Source of the DNA: Pollenia angustigena
Lineage: Eukaryota > Arthropoda > Insecta > Diptera > Polleniidae
Assembly (NCBI GenBank): GCA_930367215.1
Contig: OV884057.1
Location: 201,551,621-201,615,620, forward strand
Direction: 5' to 3'
Length of the DNA stretch: 64,000 nt
Under the pieces are notes generated by a model. It was not told the origin of the DNA. It saw nothing but the letters and a program-made list of their open reading frames with translations, and made no database searches. Both the position numbers and the translations under genes were made by a program. This document shows positions 32,216 to 43,725 of the stretch, piece after piece (positions within the stretch are counted from its first letter, which is position 1; each line of letters starts with the position of its first letter).

Positions 32216-32221
32216 AGAATT

Positions 32222-33911
32222 TTTTTTTTTTTGCTTCTATAAAACATTTTTTGAATATCACATTCTTTTGGTATTTTAGCACTTTATAACTGTCTGGCAA
32301 CACTGGAGGCGCTGTAGTTTTGTCGTTCTCTGATAAACTGAAAATATATTTAGGTTTAATTGTCTGCCAAAGTAAAATCTTAAAATTTTATGGATTAAAC
32401 ACATTGGCCCATAATCATAGTCAAACGCTAAAGTCGGTTCTTTTTAAAAACAGTTAATTATTTTGCTACTATAGTCAAAATTAAATATGTTTTAAATTGA
32501 ACCGACTTTAACTGGTTGCCACCTCAAATGTAGAAACATTTCATACAACATACAAGAAAATATAAGCAAGTGGCAACTCTAAGCAGCTGACATTGAACAC
32601 TGCATACCTTGTAGCGTTGAAATTTTTAAAAACGCAATGTGAATTTATGTAGAAAGCAACAACAAAATTACAAAATATTTTTGACTTTGTTTTTGCTTGC
32701 ATTGTAATTTTTGGCATTGCGTTTTACACAACTAATAGGCCTTGTATTTATGTATTTTGTGTTAAAAAAACTGGATTCGAATATTTGGGCCAGCAAAGGA
32801 ATTTTTGTAAGAGGAAGGCATAGGATTAAATGCATCCTTCGCTCACTAAATTCAAAATAATGGCTCATACACCAAGCAAAAATGCCATAAAAAATCTTAT
32901 AGTTTTGAGGTATTTTAAAATTTATTTCTAGTATGAAATTAAACAACAGGGTGTTTCCACAGAAATTGAATGATTCGCAACGAATATTCGTCATTAGAAA
33001 TAGAACACATTGGTGTATATGAAAGTGCACACAATCATTGCGTTACGTCGTGCGTAACGAACTCTGCGATAGGTTTATTTCTATTTCTTACGCAGACGAA
33101 CGACGAATAAATTGGGAAAGGGCAAGTACAGCATGATATTAAAGTCTTATATTTTTTAAAAATCGTAAAAGCTCTAAGGAATCAGAGGGACAAATCGCTT
33201 CTTTTGCGAACTTGGCTAAAACTCGCGAAAAATTGCAAACTTTTAAACAAACACTAAAATCGCAAATTGGTGTAAAAAAAAACAAAATGTCGGAAAATAA
33301 CAAAAAAAAAAATTTTGCAAAAACAGCGAAAATTCGCGAAAATTTTTAATATTTTAAACAAGCCATAAAATAGATTAAAAGTCTCTAAAACTATAAGGAA
33401 TGGCAAAAATTCACACTAACAGCTGGAGTTTATGCACTTATTGTGTCTCATATGACGAACTTACGCTACGAATTCTTGCCGTCGAATTCGTCGTACTATG
33501 CAAAGTTCGTCGTTCGTCCCAGTTGTGTTTATACAATAACTTTGATTTTCTTTATACAAACAAAAATATTTTTTTGGTTTTTTTTTTTTTTTGTTACCCA
33601 TAATAAATGAATTCAGACACAAAAAACTTGTAACTTTTTATAATGTAACGACCATTACTTTAAAAAAAAGAATTTTTTTGGTAACAAATTTCTTTGGTTT
33701 GAAAATAAATCCATTCCTTAAACAAAATATTTCAAAGAATTTAATCAGATATTTTACTTGACATATCTTGTGCAAAATTTTACAACAGCACATGAAAACA
33801 GCACATTTATAAAGTAACGACCCAGTAAAAATGTGCTCCAAAAGGAACACGTTTTATTTATGAATTTCTACCTCAAATCGCTTCAAACCTGCTGATGGGA
33901 TGCCTGATTAT
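32222..33911. other. Unassigned non-coding stretch
   Basis: No exon or transposon domain recognised. Local phrases built on ACGACGAA / TTCGTCGT recur around 33040-33110 and 33450-33520 without a clean element structure. Confidence 0.3.
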
Positions 33912-34057
33912 ACCCACACCACAATAGTGGAGAGGGTATTATGCATTTGTGCTGATGTGTGTAACGCCTTAAAATAGTGGTAATAGACCCACCTTAAAGT
34001 ATACCGATCTACTCAGAATAACTTTCTGAGTCGAACTAACAATGTCCGTCCGTCGTA
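33912..34057 (-). mobile_element. Helitron 3' fragment (DINE-1-like), minus strand
   Basis: Begins with ATACCCACACCACAATAGTG, the complement of the shared 3' end, and continues GCATTTGTGCTGATGTGTGT, AAAGTATACCGATC, then the stem CTCAGAATAACTTTCTGAG and GTCCGTCCGTC. Only the terminal 145 bp are present. Confidence 0.75.
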
Positions 34058-34500
34058 AACCATAATATATTTTTATTTTTTTTTTCTTCGTTATCAGCAC
34101 TAAAATAGCAGCTTTTTTGTATATTTTATTCATTATCATTTACTGCTGTATAAGAGCTCTCTTTTTGAAGCGCTCGATTATGCGCTTTTTCTCATAAGTG
34201 CTTCAAAAAACCCAAATTTTGTTTAACTGGGGACCGTTACCTTTTTAACGGTCAAAAAAGTATTGAAATTAAATTTCTTATGAATTCTTTCGGTTGCTCC
34301 GTTGCTTGAACTTTCGTTAGTCCAAAATGGAGCAATTCTCGTGCCATATTTGGGTAGGTTAGAATTTTATTTAAAAAGTCTCCGAAAATCGGTAACGACC
34401 GTTACTTTGGAAACATTCATAAGAACCATCAAAAACAAATGCACTAAGGTTTTTAAGACAAAGTCTTGACAAAAAGTACGAAAAAACGAAGAAACATGCG

Positions 34501-34702
34501 CAGAAAAAATTCTCCAAAAATGTTCACAATTAAAGCATTAATCAAAAATAAAATCATTTTCAATTTAAAATGCAGTCAAGTGAATTAAACGTTTAATCAA
34601 GTGGATTAAACGCTAAATTGATAATTTTTATTTTAAATATTATATTTTAATAAAAAAAAAAACAAACTTTTTAATTCATATTAAATTAAATTTTTTTCTG
34701 TG
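34501..34702. mobile_element. Degraded CACAGAAAAAAT-type MITE
   Basis: CAGAAAAAATTCTCC on the left, TTAATCAAAAATAAAATCA and GTTTAATCAAGTGGATTAAA inside, and TTTTTTTCTGTG on the right. It matches the 30648-30886 element in layout. Confidence 0.65.
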
Positions 34703-34714
34703 TGTAAATTAATT

Positions 34715-34875
34715 TAAAATAGATGATCCCGAGTTCAATCCCCCGTTCAGTAAAGAATAAAAATTATCAACAATTTTAATTAATTTCAGGTTGTAAATTT
34801 CCTCCTTCACTTAAAATAATTTAATGAAAATTAAATTTTATGAACTTAAGCCTTATTAAAAATATTCAAAAATTT
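34715..34875 (+). repeat. 5'-truncated tRNA-derived SINE
   Basis: B-box remnant CCCGAGTTCAATCCCCCG, then AATTATCAACAATTTTAATT, GGTTGTAAATTTCCTCCTTC and TTATGAACTTAAGCC. It matches the body of the SINE pair at 24631-25034 with many differences, so it is an older copy. It abuts copy B of the CAGCC family. Confidence 0.75.
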
Positions 34876-35053
34876 AATTTCTAATAGACTTACAGCCGTT
34901 TTCATAAAAACTTGTTTATGCTTAATAAACAGTTTTTAAGCAAAAATTGCTAAAGTTGTATTCATAAACGAAAAATAGTCTATTAAACCTTAAATAAGCC
35001 ATTCATAAAGTAAGAAAATTTATTGTTAGATTTGCCCTTCTTTAAACCAAAAC

Positions 35054-36460
35054 TAATGGTGTTTTCTTTTCTGACAATAATGTTCCATATATGCTACCAT
35101 TCGTGCGGGTTTTTGTTCCATTCTAAAAATATATGCAAAAATGTGAGAAGTTGTCGTTTTCCTTTCTTAACATGTTGCAAAAATAAATGGCAAATTTGTT
35201 CCATTTCTTACCCGCAGTTATAACTGAGTGTGAGATAATCACCCTTATTGTGTTTGGCGTATTTAAGATACGCCTACGACAGTTTGGTAATAGATTAAAG
35301 AAAAAAAGTTCACGTTCTCTTTAATCTATTACCAAACAGTCGTAGGCGTATTTCAAATACGCCAAACACAATAAGGGTGAATACCCTTTTTTGCATCTGC
35401 GTAAAGTACTTTTTTATGCAAGCAAGTATTTTTTTTTTCTTGTGTTTGCGGACAATTTGCGTTATATTGTGATTTTTAGTTATATTGTGATGGATATAAA
35501 AACTTTTTGTTTTTCGTTTGTTTTACTTTTATTACATTTTTTTTTTTTTTTTTTTTTTTTTTTGGATTTGTGTGCAAGATATGTTAAAAACTATATGCTT
35601 GCAATGGCAAAACCTTAGGTTTATATGCCAGGACTAAAAGATTTGTATGCTATTCCTTCACATACAGTTGCTTTGTATAAAAGGAGGTGCTCCAAGGATT
35701 GCACAGAACGAACTATACCGTCGTATAGGAAGCTGGGAATCCTGAAATCCACTCCACCGATACTTTCGAATTGAATTTTGAATGGTCTTCCACCAGTAGC
35801 TTGTTTTATTTTTTCTTTTTAAGAGTTTTGACTGGAACTCTACCAGTAGTTAACGAGTTTTAAATGGTCCTCCACCAATATCTATCAATTTGAGTACAAA
35901 ATCGTTGGCCACTTAATTCCACATTGTTTTCACAAGTAAAAAGTAAGGTTAAAACGAAGGCATGTAATTAATGCTGAGACCCGAAAAACCGTAACATTTA
36001 CGGTTATACGACGCCACACATCAACCAATGCGGTGAAACGCAAAACGCACGAAAGACAGACAAACAAGAACGACCTGATTGTCCTTAAAATAATGACAAC
36101 GAGCGCGAGCTGCTTCCCCGTCCAGAGCAGTTTTACGAATGAACATTTTTTTTGTCGCAAAATTTTCAACAACAGCTGACATTAATTATTGAAAATCAGT
36201 GCTGTTAACGCTTATTGGAATTGTAAGAAAATTTAATGTTGAAAATTGCTCCAAGCGTGGTTAATATCGCTTTTAGTACAAACTTTGCATTCAATATTTA
36301 ACACGCTAAATACACATTAGTGTTGAGTGTAAAACGTAGCTATTATTTTGTTCCATTGTAATTAAGAAAAATGTATCACTTTGTAAGGGTTCGTGTAACC
36401 TAATAAATATATTATACAACTATAATGCATCATTATTTTTTAGAAAAAAAAACACCATAA
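35054..36460. mobile_element. TAA-flanked element nested in copy B
   Basis: Element 35057-36457, TAA on both sides, inverted ends TGGTGTTTTCTTTTCTGA and TGGTGTTTTTTTTTCTAA. Copy C retains the empty site. Contains a 144-bp MITE (35238-35381), a long T run at 35540-35562 and three short TCTACCAGTAG/TCCACCA phrases at 35780-35875. No transposase. The TWA duplication suggests a PIF/Harbinger-type origin. Confidence 0.8.
35236..35383. mobile_element. 144-bp foldback MITE
   Basis: The halves are near-perfect complements: TCACCCTTATTGTGTTTGGC, GTATTTAAGATACGCCTACG, CAGTTTGGTAATAGATTAAA and the reverse. TA flanks both ends. The loop is only about 15 bp. Confidence 0.9.
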
Positions 36461-37799
36461 AATGACATTTTGATAAAAGTGTTTGCATTTTATCGTATTG
36501 TTTTTGTGAAATATGTTGAAAAATAATGAAAAAAATATTTTATTTTTTAATATGGACATGTTAAATAAATTTTACTAAATTTTTTTTTTTATTTTAGCCA
36601 CAAATTTAAAGTTATATGGTTAATTATTTAAAAAATTGTTTATATGGCCTAAAAGAATATGTTCAGGGGCAATTGCAGTTATTCACATTAATTATGTATT
36701 AACTTATTGCAACTAGTTGTTTTTTTGTTAAAATCAACAAATTATTGTTCAAAAATTTTAAAAAATAAAATAAACATATGACAATAGTGATGTTAATAAA
36801 AAGTAAACAAACTTTTTATTCGAATACTTTCTTATCGTTTAGTTAAAAAAGATTCAAACAAAAGTGTTTATGATACCTTTCAGCAACATTTTGTTCAGAA
36901 ACTAAAATAATATGCAGCTTTATTTGATAAGAATAATTTTATAGTTTAATAATTAAAAAAGAAACTTAAAAAAAAATTTAATATAAAATATCATGTCAAC
37001 CGAATAGAAGTTTCATGTATCTCTAGTAATAAAATGGCAGCAAAATATAAATAAAGTTGCCATACTTAAATACAAAATCGCTACAAACAGTTATTAGTAA
37101 AAAAGCTGTTAATGTACGTTTATGAATACAAATTTTTATAGGAGGTTTATAAGACAAAAAGCGTTTATATGCTTTTATATGCTGACATTTGAATTGTGAT
37201 TTTTTTTTTTTTTTTTTTTTTGAAACCACATAACATTTATTTAAAATTCCAAAAAGGTCATTCAATATTTACCTATACTTGTATGTCATGTCGGAAACAG
37301 CACCTAAACTAACCCATAAAAACAAAACGTAGCCAACTTTACCCAAAAAAATTAACAACACATAACATCCATTACAAACAATGTTTTACACATGTTTACA
37401 AAACACCTGAAGAATTTTTTTACCTTGTAAATATTTTTTTTTTTAAATTTATTAAGTACCACTTCACCTATAAATATTTAAAAAGTAAGAATATCTATCT
37501 CTATATATCGTCTTCTCAAATGCAGTCGGACGTAACTACACAAAAATTCTGAAATTGAATTGATTATGGTTTGTTTTATTACTAAGACTTTTTTATAGAA
37601 TACTTTATAAATATTTATTTTCTTACTTTTTCTTGTTTATCCTTATAATAAAAAGGTTTGTTTAGTCTATTTGTATTTTAAGTGACGATATGTAGTTATA
37701 AAGTTTTAAAATATTTATGAAAATATTATAAACAATTGTTGACATTATCATGATGGCATTTATGAACTTACAAATAAATTATAAACACCAAAAACATAA

Positions 37800-39456
37800 T
37801 AATGGGTGATTTTTTAGCTATTATCTTTTTGGCAACACTGGTTTAAACTAGAGTTTGCTAAAAACCGTAAAAATGTGAAACCGCGGTTTCGGGTTTAAAA
37901 TGATTAAAACCGGCCGGTTTCGGTTCGGTTTTGAAAATATCAAAGGAAAATTCATACATAAACATATATATTTTTTTTTTTTGCAAGTTTTTTATTTGTT
38001 CAATTGGACAATTGAAAATTTTGTGCACATTGTATCCACCTGGGCCTGTTCAGGCCCTTCCCTAAAATATATGTACTGCAGTAAATAAAATCAAAATGAA
38101 ATGTTTCAAAAAGCATACACAACACATAAGAATTCTTCCTTTTCTGTTTTTTCGAAAAATTATTTTATTTCCCAACAAAATGTTCCTGCTTTAGCCATAA
38201 AACTCCATACATATAAAAGTAGTCCCAGCCTTGGCCAGGGGTTAGTTAGTGTGAGTTTTTTCTATAGCCACAAGAAACTCCATACAAAATTCAAGTGGCC
38301 CAGGTGGCAGTTTATGCCTCACAAATAGGGTGTGTACTTAAGAGTTATAAAGATAACATTTGTTCTTCTTAGTACTTATTTTGAATTTTAAGAATTTTGA
38401 AATACCTTGTCATTGTTGAAGGCTGTTATGTATAAAGTTTTTGTATATTAAGTACGAGTATGATGTTTAATTTGCAATTTCTTCAAGCATAAATACATTG
38501 TTAAAGTTAAAGCTAAAACCCAGGTTTTTTTGTCAGTTTTCGGTTTCGGTTTTTAGGCATTTAAAACCGCGGTTTCGGTTAAAACCGATTAGCAATCCCT
38601 AGTTTAAACAGCTGACGCACGTTTCGTGTTTTGTTTCACTATCAAACATCTTCAGTTTGGTCTATAATTTAACCATGACTCGACTTACAAACGAACAACG
38701 CTTAAAAATTTTTGAATTTAATTATCAAAATGCGTGCTCTGTTAAGAATTTTCATCGCGCGCTTCTTGTGTTCAGCGACGAAGCTCATTTTTGCTCAATG
38801 GGTACGTTAATAAGCAGAATTGTTGATTTTTGGAGTGAAGATCAGCCAGAAGCATTGCAAGAGCTACCAATGCATCCAGAAAAAGTCACAGTTTATTGGC
38901 TGGTGGCATCATTGGACCGTACTTCTTCAAAGATGATGCGAATCGTAACGTAACTGTGAATGGTGAGCGCTACCGTGAGAAGATATCCAACTTTTTTTTG
39001 CCCAAAATGCAAGAGCTTGACTTGCATGACATGTGGTTTCAACAAGACGGTGCCACATGCCACACAGCACGCTTAACGACATTTTATTTTACGTTCGGGA
39101 CCGGTCAATTGGCCGCCTAGATTGTGCGATTTAACGCCTTTAGACTATTTTTTGTGGGGCTATGTTAAAGCTCATGTCTATACACACATGCCCGCTTCAA
39201 TTGACGCATTGGAAGACAACATTGAAGCATTTATTCATGAGATACCGGCCGAAATGTTGGAAAGAGTATGCCAAAATTAGGCTAAGCGGATGGACCATTT
39301 AAGCCGCAGTCAGGGTCAACATTTGCATGAAATAATCTTCAATCATTAAATTATATGGACCGTACTATCGATTCCAATAAAGATTTATGAATTTTTTCTA
39401 AATTTTATGTGTTTTTTTTTTTAACTTTCCTATAGCTCTTAAAAAATCACCCGATA
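37800..39456 (+). mobile_element. Tc1/mariner element copy 1, interrupted by a hAT element
   Basis: Element 37802-39454 with TA on both sides. Left end GGGTGATTTTTTAGCTATTA, right end complementary GGGTGATTTTTTAAGAGC. The transposase relic starts MTRLTNEQRLKIFEFNYQNA (about 38675) and jumps by an internal deletion from HRALLV to FSDEAHFC, which keeps the first catalytic Asp. It continues FWSEDQPEALQELPMHPEKV, FFLPKMQELDLHDMWFQQDG (second Asp) and CDLTPLDYFLWGYVKAHVYT (third Asp), ending near 39347. Frame changes at about 38900 and 39090 and a stop at 39118 make it dead. Confidence 0.92.
37841..38609. mobile_element. hAT element (753 bp) inside mariner copy 1
   Basis: Element 37849-38601, flanked by GTTTAAAC (8 bp) on both sides. 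Mariner copy 2 has the empty site CTGGTTTAAACAGCTG. Ends TAGAGTTTGCTAA and TAGGGATTGCTAA fit the TAG-type hAT terminus. Subterminal arrays of AACCG and GAAACCGCGGTTTCGG-like phrases occur at both ends. No transposase. Confidence 0.93.
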
Positions 39457-40122
39457 TTTATAAACAGTAGTTTATTATTATTATTTATTTAGTTGTTTAA
39501 AATAAAATAAAGAAAATGCTTAATAACCTTTAATATACTGCCAAATTAAAAAAAAATTTTTTGTTGTACGAAATATCCCTGTTGAAATTTCGTAAAGATC
39601 ATTAAATTTACCATTGAACAAGTTTACTGGTCATTGTTGTCAACTCAATCAAATTATGTCAAAATATTTATTGTAAAAAAAAATTAAAGCACGTCATAGA
39701 GAAATCTTATTAATAATAAATTTTGTACTCCCAAAAATAAATTTGATATTAAAGAAAAGCAAAAAAAAAAAAAAAAATTAATTAAAATAGCTAACAAACG
39801 CCCACCAGCCGGATTTTTTTTCCTAAAAAGGCAGTTGTTTAATATAAAAAATACATTTATTTTGAATATTACTTCATTTTTAAAATGGTTGAATAATTTT
39901 TGAGTCTTAACCGTAAAAAGGTGTGTGTGTGTGTGTGTCTTTTTGAAATAATTGTTACCTTAAAACAGTATTAATTAACTTTAAGAGAATAAATATAGCG
40001 AATGTCTGATAAGACTTTTTTCTAAAGATTTCTAGATTTTAAAAAACAAAAAAATTAAAATTATTTTTAATATACGAAAAATATAGACAGTTGACGAAAT
40101 TAAAACACTTGGGTTAGTCACA

Positions 40123-40259
40123 GAAGGCTGATTATCAGGTTATATGGTTATTAAGTTATATTTACAACAACAAAAGGCATTTATAAATTTCTTTTTTTTA
40201 AATATATTTTGTTGCTGTAAATATAACTACATAACGATATAACCTGATAATCCGCCTTC
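40123..40259. mobile_element. Foldback MITE, 137 bp
   Basis: GAAGGCTGATTATCAGGTTA and TAAGTTATATTTACAACAAC on the left pair with GTTGCTGTAAATATAACTAC and TAACCTGATAATCCGCCTTC on the right. Target duplication not resolved. Confidence 0.8.
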
Positions 40260-40384
40260 AAACTGTCAGCTGTCGAATTTTTTTAGGGTTGCCAACACTT
40301 TACTGTACAAATTCAAATCTTGCGTTAATTTTGGGACCCCTTCTGTTAAAAAAATGTTTACCGATATCAATAAAACAAAAATTT

Positions 40385-41645
40385 ACAGGAACATCGATCA
40401 CTGCAACAGAGGTCAAATCTGCTAAAGGGCGAAAAGTCTTGTGACCCTGATGAGATTCCTTCTGAAATATTTAAATTAATAGCCGACAACAACAACCAAA
40501 TTCTAACTTCATTTATGACACGGGCCAATACCCACAAGATTGGCTTAAATCAGTGAAGTGAATCACACACATACTATCACATTTATGCTTGTGTTGACGA
40601 AATAACAACAAAGCAACAGCCGAACGTACATTGTCACAGACCACACAAAGAAGTGTCGACGTCACACTAGCAGCATTTGTATTCCTATGCACGCGTACAA
40701 AGGATTTCCAGACTAACGCTGAGTCAGAAGAATGCATTCTAGAATTTATGGAACATGCGAAAGGTTTGGTTTTAAAGAAGGCATGGCCACTCGCGAAGCT
40801 CTTTTCTCTACACAAATGTGTGTCCCAAACGCAGAAATGAAAAAGAAAGATGTTTTCTTACGCTTCATTTACTACGTTTATACGTAGCCTATTCGCGAAT
40901 AAAAATTATTTGCGATTAACTAACTAACCGTTTATATATAAATTTTCTTAACGAAAATTCTTATTTTTAAGTGATGCCAGATGGAAAATTTATTCATTTA
41001 GTAGCACTGTATATATATAAAATTTTTATTTTTTAAATGAGAAAGATCAACAATTATTGTGTATTTTTAACTTTATTTGCACATTTTTGATTTAATTTTA
41101 CTTTTGTTGTCATATGAATGTGCCAAATCGAAATAAAAACGTAAAACGGATAAAAATGTGGCAATGCTTAAAATCTTATTTGCAAATAGTGTCGTTAATC
41201 AGGAATTGTTTTCATGAGTTAGCTATTCGCAAATAAAAATTTAATTCACTGTTTATGCGGCAATATTCTCTACTTGCAATATCTTTATTTGCGAATAAGT
41301 GGTGCGTATAAACGTAGTAATTGACTACGAAAAAGCATGCGGCACGGTGCAGTTCAACAAACTGTTGGATATTCTTATGTCAATAGGTATACATGACAAA
41401 GAAATTCGAGTCTATATTGGCATCAAGCAGCACAAGCCGAAATTAACGAAGAGATGACAGAAAATATAAAAATATCCATAGAAGTCAGACAAGCCTGCAC
41501 ATTGTTCCCTTTATTATTTGATACATGGGTACTCCGAAAAGCTTTTCCAGTAACCCATCAACAATGTTTGAAAAGGTATATAAAAAAGGCATATATCTAA
41601 ACAACATAAGATACGCTCATGATACTACCCAATTTGCAATATGTA
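40385..41645 (+). mobile_element. Non-LTR reverse transcriptase relic interrupted by a MITE
   Basis: Plus-strand blocks: CDPDEIPSEIFKLIADNNNQ (about 40440-40500), TGQYPQDWLKS (40520-40555), TREALFSLHKCVSQTQK (40790-40838), DVFLRF then IDYEKACGTVQFNKLLDILM (split by the MITE at 40870-41319), SIGIHDKEIRVYI, NEEMTENIKISIEVRQACTL then FPLLF (about 41440-41520), and IYLNNIRYAHDTT (about 41595-41630). YAHD replaces the catalytic YADD and Gly-Cys after RQ is Ala-Cys, so it is inactive even apart from frameshifts. The DYEKAFDTVQ style of motif is typical of RTE- and related clades. Confidence 0.8.
40867..41322. mobile_element. 450-bp MITE inserted in the RT, ATT duplication
   Basis: Element 40870-41319; ATT at 40867-40869 and 41320-41322. 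Removing element plus one ATT restores CGCTTCATTGACTACG, which encodes the expected RF-IDY. Inverted ends TACTACGTTTATACG, and subterminal TATTCGCGAATAAA / TTTATTTGCGAATA. Confidence 0.9.
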
Positions 41646-41664
41646 TACATAATGAAACAAACAA

Positions 41665-41785
41665 CCATTAATCAGAAATAAAATCAGTTTTAGTTAAAAA
41701 ATTTAATGAAGTGAATTAAAATTTACTTATATTTTGTTTTAGTAAATATCTTTAATTTTTTAATTGAAATCAATTTTTACGCCAG
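41665..41785. repeat. Fragment of CACAGAAAAAAT-type MITE
   Basis: TTAATCAGAAATAAAATCAG, AATTTAATGAAGTGAATTAA and TTTTTTAATTGAAATCAA match the inner part of the 30648-30886 family; both termini are gone. It lies immediately after the RT relic. Confidence 0.45.
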
Positions 41786-42840
41786 AGCATTTAAAAATTT
41801 GGGTATTTTATCGGCTGAGATCTTATTAATTTTAGTTTGGCGTATAGGAAAAAACCATTAAACAATTTTTATTGATTGCAAAAGCTATTTAAAAACTAGA
41901 AAAATTCATTTATATGCAGTCTAAATTTTACCTTAATTTATAGCCTTAAAGACACCCTAAACTATAGACAAATAAAACAAGTACTTTATTAGTATATTTA
42001 TAACTTTCTATACAGTAAATTATTAATTTATATTTATTGAAACAAAAAACTAAACATGTTTTCCTGCCATAAATCTTTCGACATATTAGTTTATTGAATA
42101 ACACACTAGATAATAAAACTTAACAGTATAAAGTGCATACGTGTAATCGTTACAATATAAAGGAAATGTATAATCACGTATTTGTGCTACTTTCTGCCCC
42201 ACAAATAAATAACAACATTAGAAATTAAGCTAAATGAAATAGAAAAGTAAAATAGTTTAACAAAAGTATAACATTTTTACTTGAAAAAAAACTCACAAAG
42301 TAATTTCATTCACTTGTATGTAAATTTTCTTTATTATGTTTTAGAAATTTTCCTTTGTTTAAAAAGGAAAAGAAAATTAAAGCTCAGTATTTTTTTTTTC
42401 TTTTTTCTTAAGAAAAAAAAAAAAAAAAAAATTTAAGCAAAAAGGAAAATTCACTTTCTAAAATTTACTCTGTTTTCTGCCACTTATAGAAAAATGTTGG
42501 TAAACTTTGAAGCAAAAAAAAAAACTGTTCACAAAAAGTAGTTACGTTAACAGTTTTGTTGTAATGTGCACGCGTTATAAAAGTAATACAAAGTGAATGT
42601 AAAATAATAATGTTAAAGCCAATTTTGATAGATTAAGAGGGTCGTTTTTTAAATCATATCGTTATATCACTTTGCATTTGAAAATTAATTACATTAAATT
42701 TTGTGAATTTTCAAAAAAAAAAAAAAATTTATGTTGCGAAGAGTTAAAGAAACGAAAATGCAAACAAATGAACATATTTAATACAATTTTTTTGTAAATT
42801 TTAATTTTTCAGTAAAAACTCGACAAAAATGCCTTAAAAT
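41786..42840. other. AT-rich spacer
   Basis: Very AT-rich, with A and T runs. No exon, repeat or RNA gene recognised. Confidence 0.3.
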
Positions 42841-42914
42841 CTTTTGTTTCGTCATAAAAATACAACAGGCTTAACCCACATGACCGTTTCACCTCAAAAT
42901 AACCATATTATGTT

Positions 42915-43182
42915 AAAGACTTAAGAAACATGCTTGATTTTATTAAACACATCTCTAACAGTAGAAAGACTTAAGACAAATGCGCAATTCGCCTAAAATA
43001 ATCATAACTAGAAAAAGACTTAAGAGCTAAACATGATTCTCTTGGTACTAGCAATAAGACTTAAGGCACATGCATGATATTATTTGCCTTCTCATGGAGA
43101 ACGTAAACAACAAAGACTTAAGATACATGCGTTTCATTGTTAATATTTTACTAAATCAAACTAAAAGACTTAAGACACATAC
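42915..43182 (+). repeat. Cluster of six AAGACTTAAG motifs with irregular spacing
   Basis: AAGACTTAAG (sometimes AAAGACTTAAGACACATGC) begins at about 42915, 42965, 43014, 43055, 43122 and 43164. A seventh weaker form, GGCTTAACCCACATG, lies at about 42869. Start-to-start distances are 41 to 67 bp. Only the 10-18 bp core is conserved; spacers differ in sequence and length. All copies are on one strand. Each core contains the palindrome CTTAAG. No inverted repeats or target duplication surround the block, so it is not an evident MITE. Confidence 0.8.
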
Positions 43183-43380
43183 TATATTTGAAACAAAAAA
43201 AATTAAAACTTAGCTTAACATTTTTGTATTTAATTGGACATTTTTATAGGAAATTTTTGTGAATTTTTTTGTAAAAAATTGTTAAATTTGCTAAAAATTG
43301 TTAATTTTGTCAAACATTCAACAAAAAAAAACCCGTGAAGAAGGCACACAAAGCAGTGCCAAAATATTGGATTAAATAAA

Positions 43381-43478
43381 TTAAGGGGGTAATTTTGTTG
43401 TTCACTTCACCTTGCGTTGAGAAAATTTTCATATAAAATTTTTTAAGTGAAGTGAACAACAAAATTACCCCCTTAATA
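43381..43478. mobile_element. TTAA-flanked 90-bp MITE
   Basis: Element 43385-43474 between two TTAA sites. 26-bp perfect inverted repeats GGGGGTAATTTTGTTGTTCA then CTTCAC. The TTAA target is that of piggyBac and Kolobok elements. Too small to code. Confidence 0.9.
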
Positions 43479-43603
43479 TTTTTTATAAAAAAAAAGTTTT
43501 AAAAAAATATAAATTAAAAAAAAATTTTGTGAAAACTTATTTTTTACTAGAATTGTAAATAAAATAAAATCTTAAAAAAATATATATAAAAAGTACAAAA
43601 CAT

Positions 43604-43725
43604 TAATGCCTGTATTCATAAAAAATTTTTAAATTTAATAAAGGTTTAAAGAACAAATTTACTATGAAAATTGTCCTTAATAAACGTTTGTTAAATTTAA
43701 TAATCGTTTATGAATACAGGGGTAA
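43604..43725. mobile_element. TAA-flanked 116-bp MITE
   Basis: Element 43607-43722. Ends TGCCTGTATTCATAAA and CCCCTGTATTCATAAA; TAA on both sides. The TGTATTCATAAA core is shared with the CAGCC-family ends at 20803 and 34893, so it may be a short derivative. Confidence 0.8.

Larger units (their letters stand above)
34890..37167. mobile_element. CAGCC-family DNA element, copy B (right end missing)
   Basis: Left end CAGCCGTTTTCATAAAAACT, preceded by TTA. Homology to copies A and C runs through TTGCTAAAGTTGTATTCATA, is interrupted by the 35057-36457 insertion, resumes at AAAATGACATTTTGATAAA and continues to GACAAAAAGCGTTTA near 37167, where it stops before the expected terminal repeat. A 24-base T run follows at 37200. 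Confidence 0.65.

Noticed and set aside
42915..43182. CRISPR-like repeat-spacer array
   Set aside because: The surrounding genome is clearly an intron-bearing animal genome, core length and spacing are irregular, and no associated genes exist.
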